Origin: a bacterium
GTDB lineage: Bacteria; Chloroflexota; Dormibacteria; UBA8260; Bog-877
Direction of reading: 5' to 3'
DNA: 7,818 nt
Assembly: GCA_021802115.1 (NCBI GenBank)
Contig: JAKABA010000183.1
Span: 1 to 7,818 of the forward strand
Shown: positions 6,538 to 7,818 of the stretch, piece by piece
Layout of the letters: each line of letters begins with the position of its first letter
How positions within the stretch are numbered: the stretch's first letter is position 1
Notes under the pieces: generated by a model
Told to the model about the DNA's origin: nothing
Database searches by the model: none
The model's input: the letters and a program-made list of their open reading frames with translations, nothing else
Position numbers and translations under genes: made by a program

Positions 6538-7257
6538 TCAGAGTGAGGCCGGGAGCCCGTGGCCGGGGTACATGATCCCGTACTTTTCCACGTAGGCGTC
6601 CAGAGCCTGCAGCAGCTGGTGCTGAAAGGCCAGCCGTTCCACCAATTGGGACTGCGAACCCACGCCGCCCCCGCCACTCAGGCGCCGCTGGATCCAGGGC
6701 GGGACCAGCTCCACCAGGTGGCTGGCCCCACCGGTGAGGATCACGGTCTCGGGGCGGTTGTCCTCCACTCGCACCCCCACCCGCAGCAGTATCCCCGTCT
6801 TGGTCGCCAGCGCCCACACTCGCTCCCAGTGCCCGGGCTCGTGCTGCAGCAGGTTCCGCCGCGAGTAGCGGATGGCGGGGTCATTGATGATGCTGGTGTT
6901 GGTGTCGCCCCAGCGGACCAACCGCTCCACCACCGGCTCGTCGAGGTCGGTGGCTACGGCCAGGACCAGGGAGGCGCAGCGGTCGTCCAAGTCCGGCGGC
7001 AGCAGGGCGTTGCCCTGCCGCTCCGACATGATCATGATCTCGACGATGCTGGCGTGACGGAGGCAGTAAGCACTCCCGGCGACAACCTTCAGGTGGTCGC
7101 GACAGGCGACCCAGGCACAGTCAACAGCACGCCGGTCCCGGTAGAGGCAGCGGTACGCCTCCTGGTTGCCGCAACCGGAGTGGTCGCAGCCACCACCATC
7201 CGCCTCGCCGTACCGCACCGGGGGTGCGGCGGCCTCGCTCGCGGGCTTATCGGCCAT
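6538..7257 (-). CDS. Protein with N-terminal B-box/AN1-like zinc-binding cluster and unknown C-terminal domain
   Basis: Unrecognised 239-aa soluble protein. After a disordered, Ala/Pro-rich start it has a dense Cys/His cluster: C24, H26, C29, C37, C47, C52, H55, C65 and H68, ending in ACRDH and YCLRH. The spacing C-x4-C, C-x4-C-x2-H and C-x2-H is what a two-zinc cross-brace finger (B-box/AN1-like) would need. Residues about 70-180 are mixed alpha/beta with no catalytic motif I know. A Gly-rich linker (GGGG, 195-198) precedes a C-terminal helix (about 203-225, QLVERLAFQHQLLQALDAYV) that could be a coiled coil. No membrane segment or signal peptide is present, so it is cytosolic and likely mediates binding rather than catalysis. 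ATG 7257 has only a loose G-run about 10 bases upstream. A promoter-like site lies upstream, and the gene appears to stand alone, converging on the membrane protein gene. Confidence 0.8.
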   Translation of the reverse strand: MADKPASEAAAPPVRYGEADGGGCDHSGCGNQEAYRCLYRDRRAVDCAWVACRDHLKVVAGSAYCLRHASIVEIMIMSERQGNALLPPDLDDRCASLVLAVATDLDEPVVERLVRWGDTNTSIINDPAIRYSRRNLLQHEPGHWERVWALATKTGILLRVGVRVEDNRPETVILTGGASHLVELVPPWIQRRLSGGGGVGSQSQLVERLAFQHQLLQALDAYVEKYGIMYPGHGLPASL

Positions 7258-7340
7258 GTCGCAATAGCCCCCCCAAAGATCTCCACGGAACTAACCGAGT
7301 CCGCCACCCCTGGGCGGCGGCGCCGACCTGAACTGAGGCG

Positions 7341-7369
7341 ACGATAGCAGAGGTGGGCTCGGATCACAA
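7341..7369 (-). promoter_or_regulatory. Sigma70-like extended -10 promoter for the zinc-finger gene
   Basis: On the minus strand, TTGTGA (7369-7364) is followed by a 17-base spacer and TATCGT (7346-7341). TGC directly before the -10 box gives an extended -10 (TGCTATCGT). Each box matches the consensus at four of six positions and the spacing is ideal. Transcription would start near 7333 and leave an untranslated leader of about 75 bases before the ATG at 7257. Confidence 0.4.
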
Positions 7370-7793
7370 CGCGGCCGTCGGCACCCGGCCAGGATGTGAC
7401 CGGTCCGTCAGCTGGACGGTGCGGCGGAGAGCGGCCGCCGCCCTCGAGCCGCGCCCGCCGAAGCACCGCTCAAGCCGGCAGACCCGGTGCCAGCAAGCCG
7501 TCCCCCCTGCGGCGGTCCAATCCCTGCGGTGAAGGTCAGAGAATGTCCCTAGTGGGTGCGTCCCGGCGGTTCGCTCTGCGCCCAACAGCCTGGCAGCGCC
7601 CGGACCCAGGTCGTCACTCCCACGCAGTCCAATGGTCCTGGCCTGCCGAGCTGATCCAATGAGGGAGTCGGCCGAGCTTGTCCGGCGGCGACAACGGAGG
7701 TGAGCGCGCGACCTGACACCGGCGCCGCGGGCCAAGTCCAGCGCCCGAGCAGAGGCGACTGACCAGACGGGGCCACCACGGGCGGAAGATCCT

Positions 7794-7810
7794 ACCAGTT
7801 GGCGACTGGT
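7794..7810. repeat. Small hairpin at the window edge
   Basis: Six-bp inverted repeat ACCAGT / ACTGGT with a five-base loop (7794-7799 and 7805-7810). An outer CCACCA near 7753 could pair with the TGGTGG that overlaps its right arm as an alternative fold. It may belong to an element continuing past the window; function unknown. Confidence 0.3.
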
Positions 7811-7818
7811 GGCGGCCA

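Larger units (their letters stand above)
7258..7818. other. 560-base region without a defensible gene
   Basis: Apart from the promoter-like site at 7341-7369, I see no gene I would stand behind. One minus-strand frame is open from the window edge (7818) to a TGA at 7366-7364, about 151 codons. Its third-position GC is only about 73%, near background and below that of the real genes, and its translation (Arg/Ala/Gly/Ser-rich) shows no domain. Other ORFs on both strands overlap it and look random. No tRNA, RNase P, tmRNA, SRP RNA or riboswitch core motif was found on either strand. Confidence 0.5.

Noticed and set aside
5996..6817. A 273-codon minus-strand ORF spanning the convergent gap
   Set aside because: Both ends are shadows of real genes in other frames. 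Only the middle (6278-6532) shows coding-like bias and is reported separately as a possible remnant.
7516..7660. TCCAAT occurring three times (7516, 7628, 7655)
   Set aside because: The copies are only six bases long with irregular spacing (112 and 27) and different flanks, so they do not qualify as an iteron or CRISPR-like array.

Overview
The window is a GC-rich (roughly two thirds or more G+C by eye) chromosomal stretch of a bacterium. GTG and TTG starts are frequent, Shine-Dalgarno sites are weak, and genes are tightly packed. The gene set (NrdR, YggS, RecJ, a membrane-anchored sulfite-oxidase-like protein, an AI-2E permease) fits an actinobacterium or a Chloroflexota/Dormibacterota-like lineage. 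That placement is inference; no rRNA or lineage marker is present. There are no tRNAs, rRNAs, CRISPR arrays or insertion sequences.

Layout. Positions 1-947 (+) hold the 3' end of nrdR and then a YggS/PLPBP-family PLP-binding protein whose start overlaps nrdR. This pair converges on a minus-strand cluster, with a single base between the two stop codons (947 and 949). Read in the direction of transcription, the cluster runs recJ (5616 to 3937), a molybdopterin-dependent oxidoreductase with a multi-spanning membrane N-terminus (3818 to 2286), and an AI-2E/PerM-family transporter (2250 to 949). Spacing is 118 and 35 bases, so co-transcription is likely although the three functions look unrelated. 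Divergent from recJ, across about 100 bases, is a four-helix membrane protein of unknown function (5718-6218, +).

The right-hand part is the least explained. A 319-base convergent gap (6219-6537) carries a perfect 8-bp hairpin that is a good bidirectional terminator candidate, a second hairpin, and a minus-strand frame with codon-like base bias but no start codon. Next comes a 239-aa minus-strand protein (6538-7257) with an N-terminal Cys/His cluster like a B-box or AN1 cross-brace zinc finger, joined to a C-terminal region I do not recognise. A plausible extended -10 promoter lies 80-110 bases upstream of it. The last 560 bases hold no gene I can defend, only a minus-strand frame open to the window edge and a small hairpin.

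The left part is ordinary housekeeping (dNTP regulation, PLP homeostasis, DNA repair). The best candidate for something undescribed is the zinc-finger protein with its promoter and the decayed-looking coding signal behind it.
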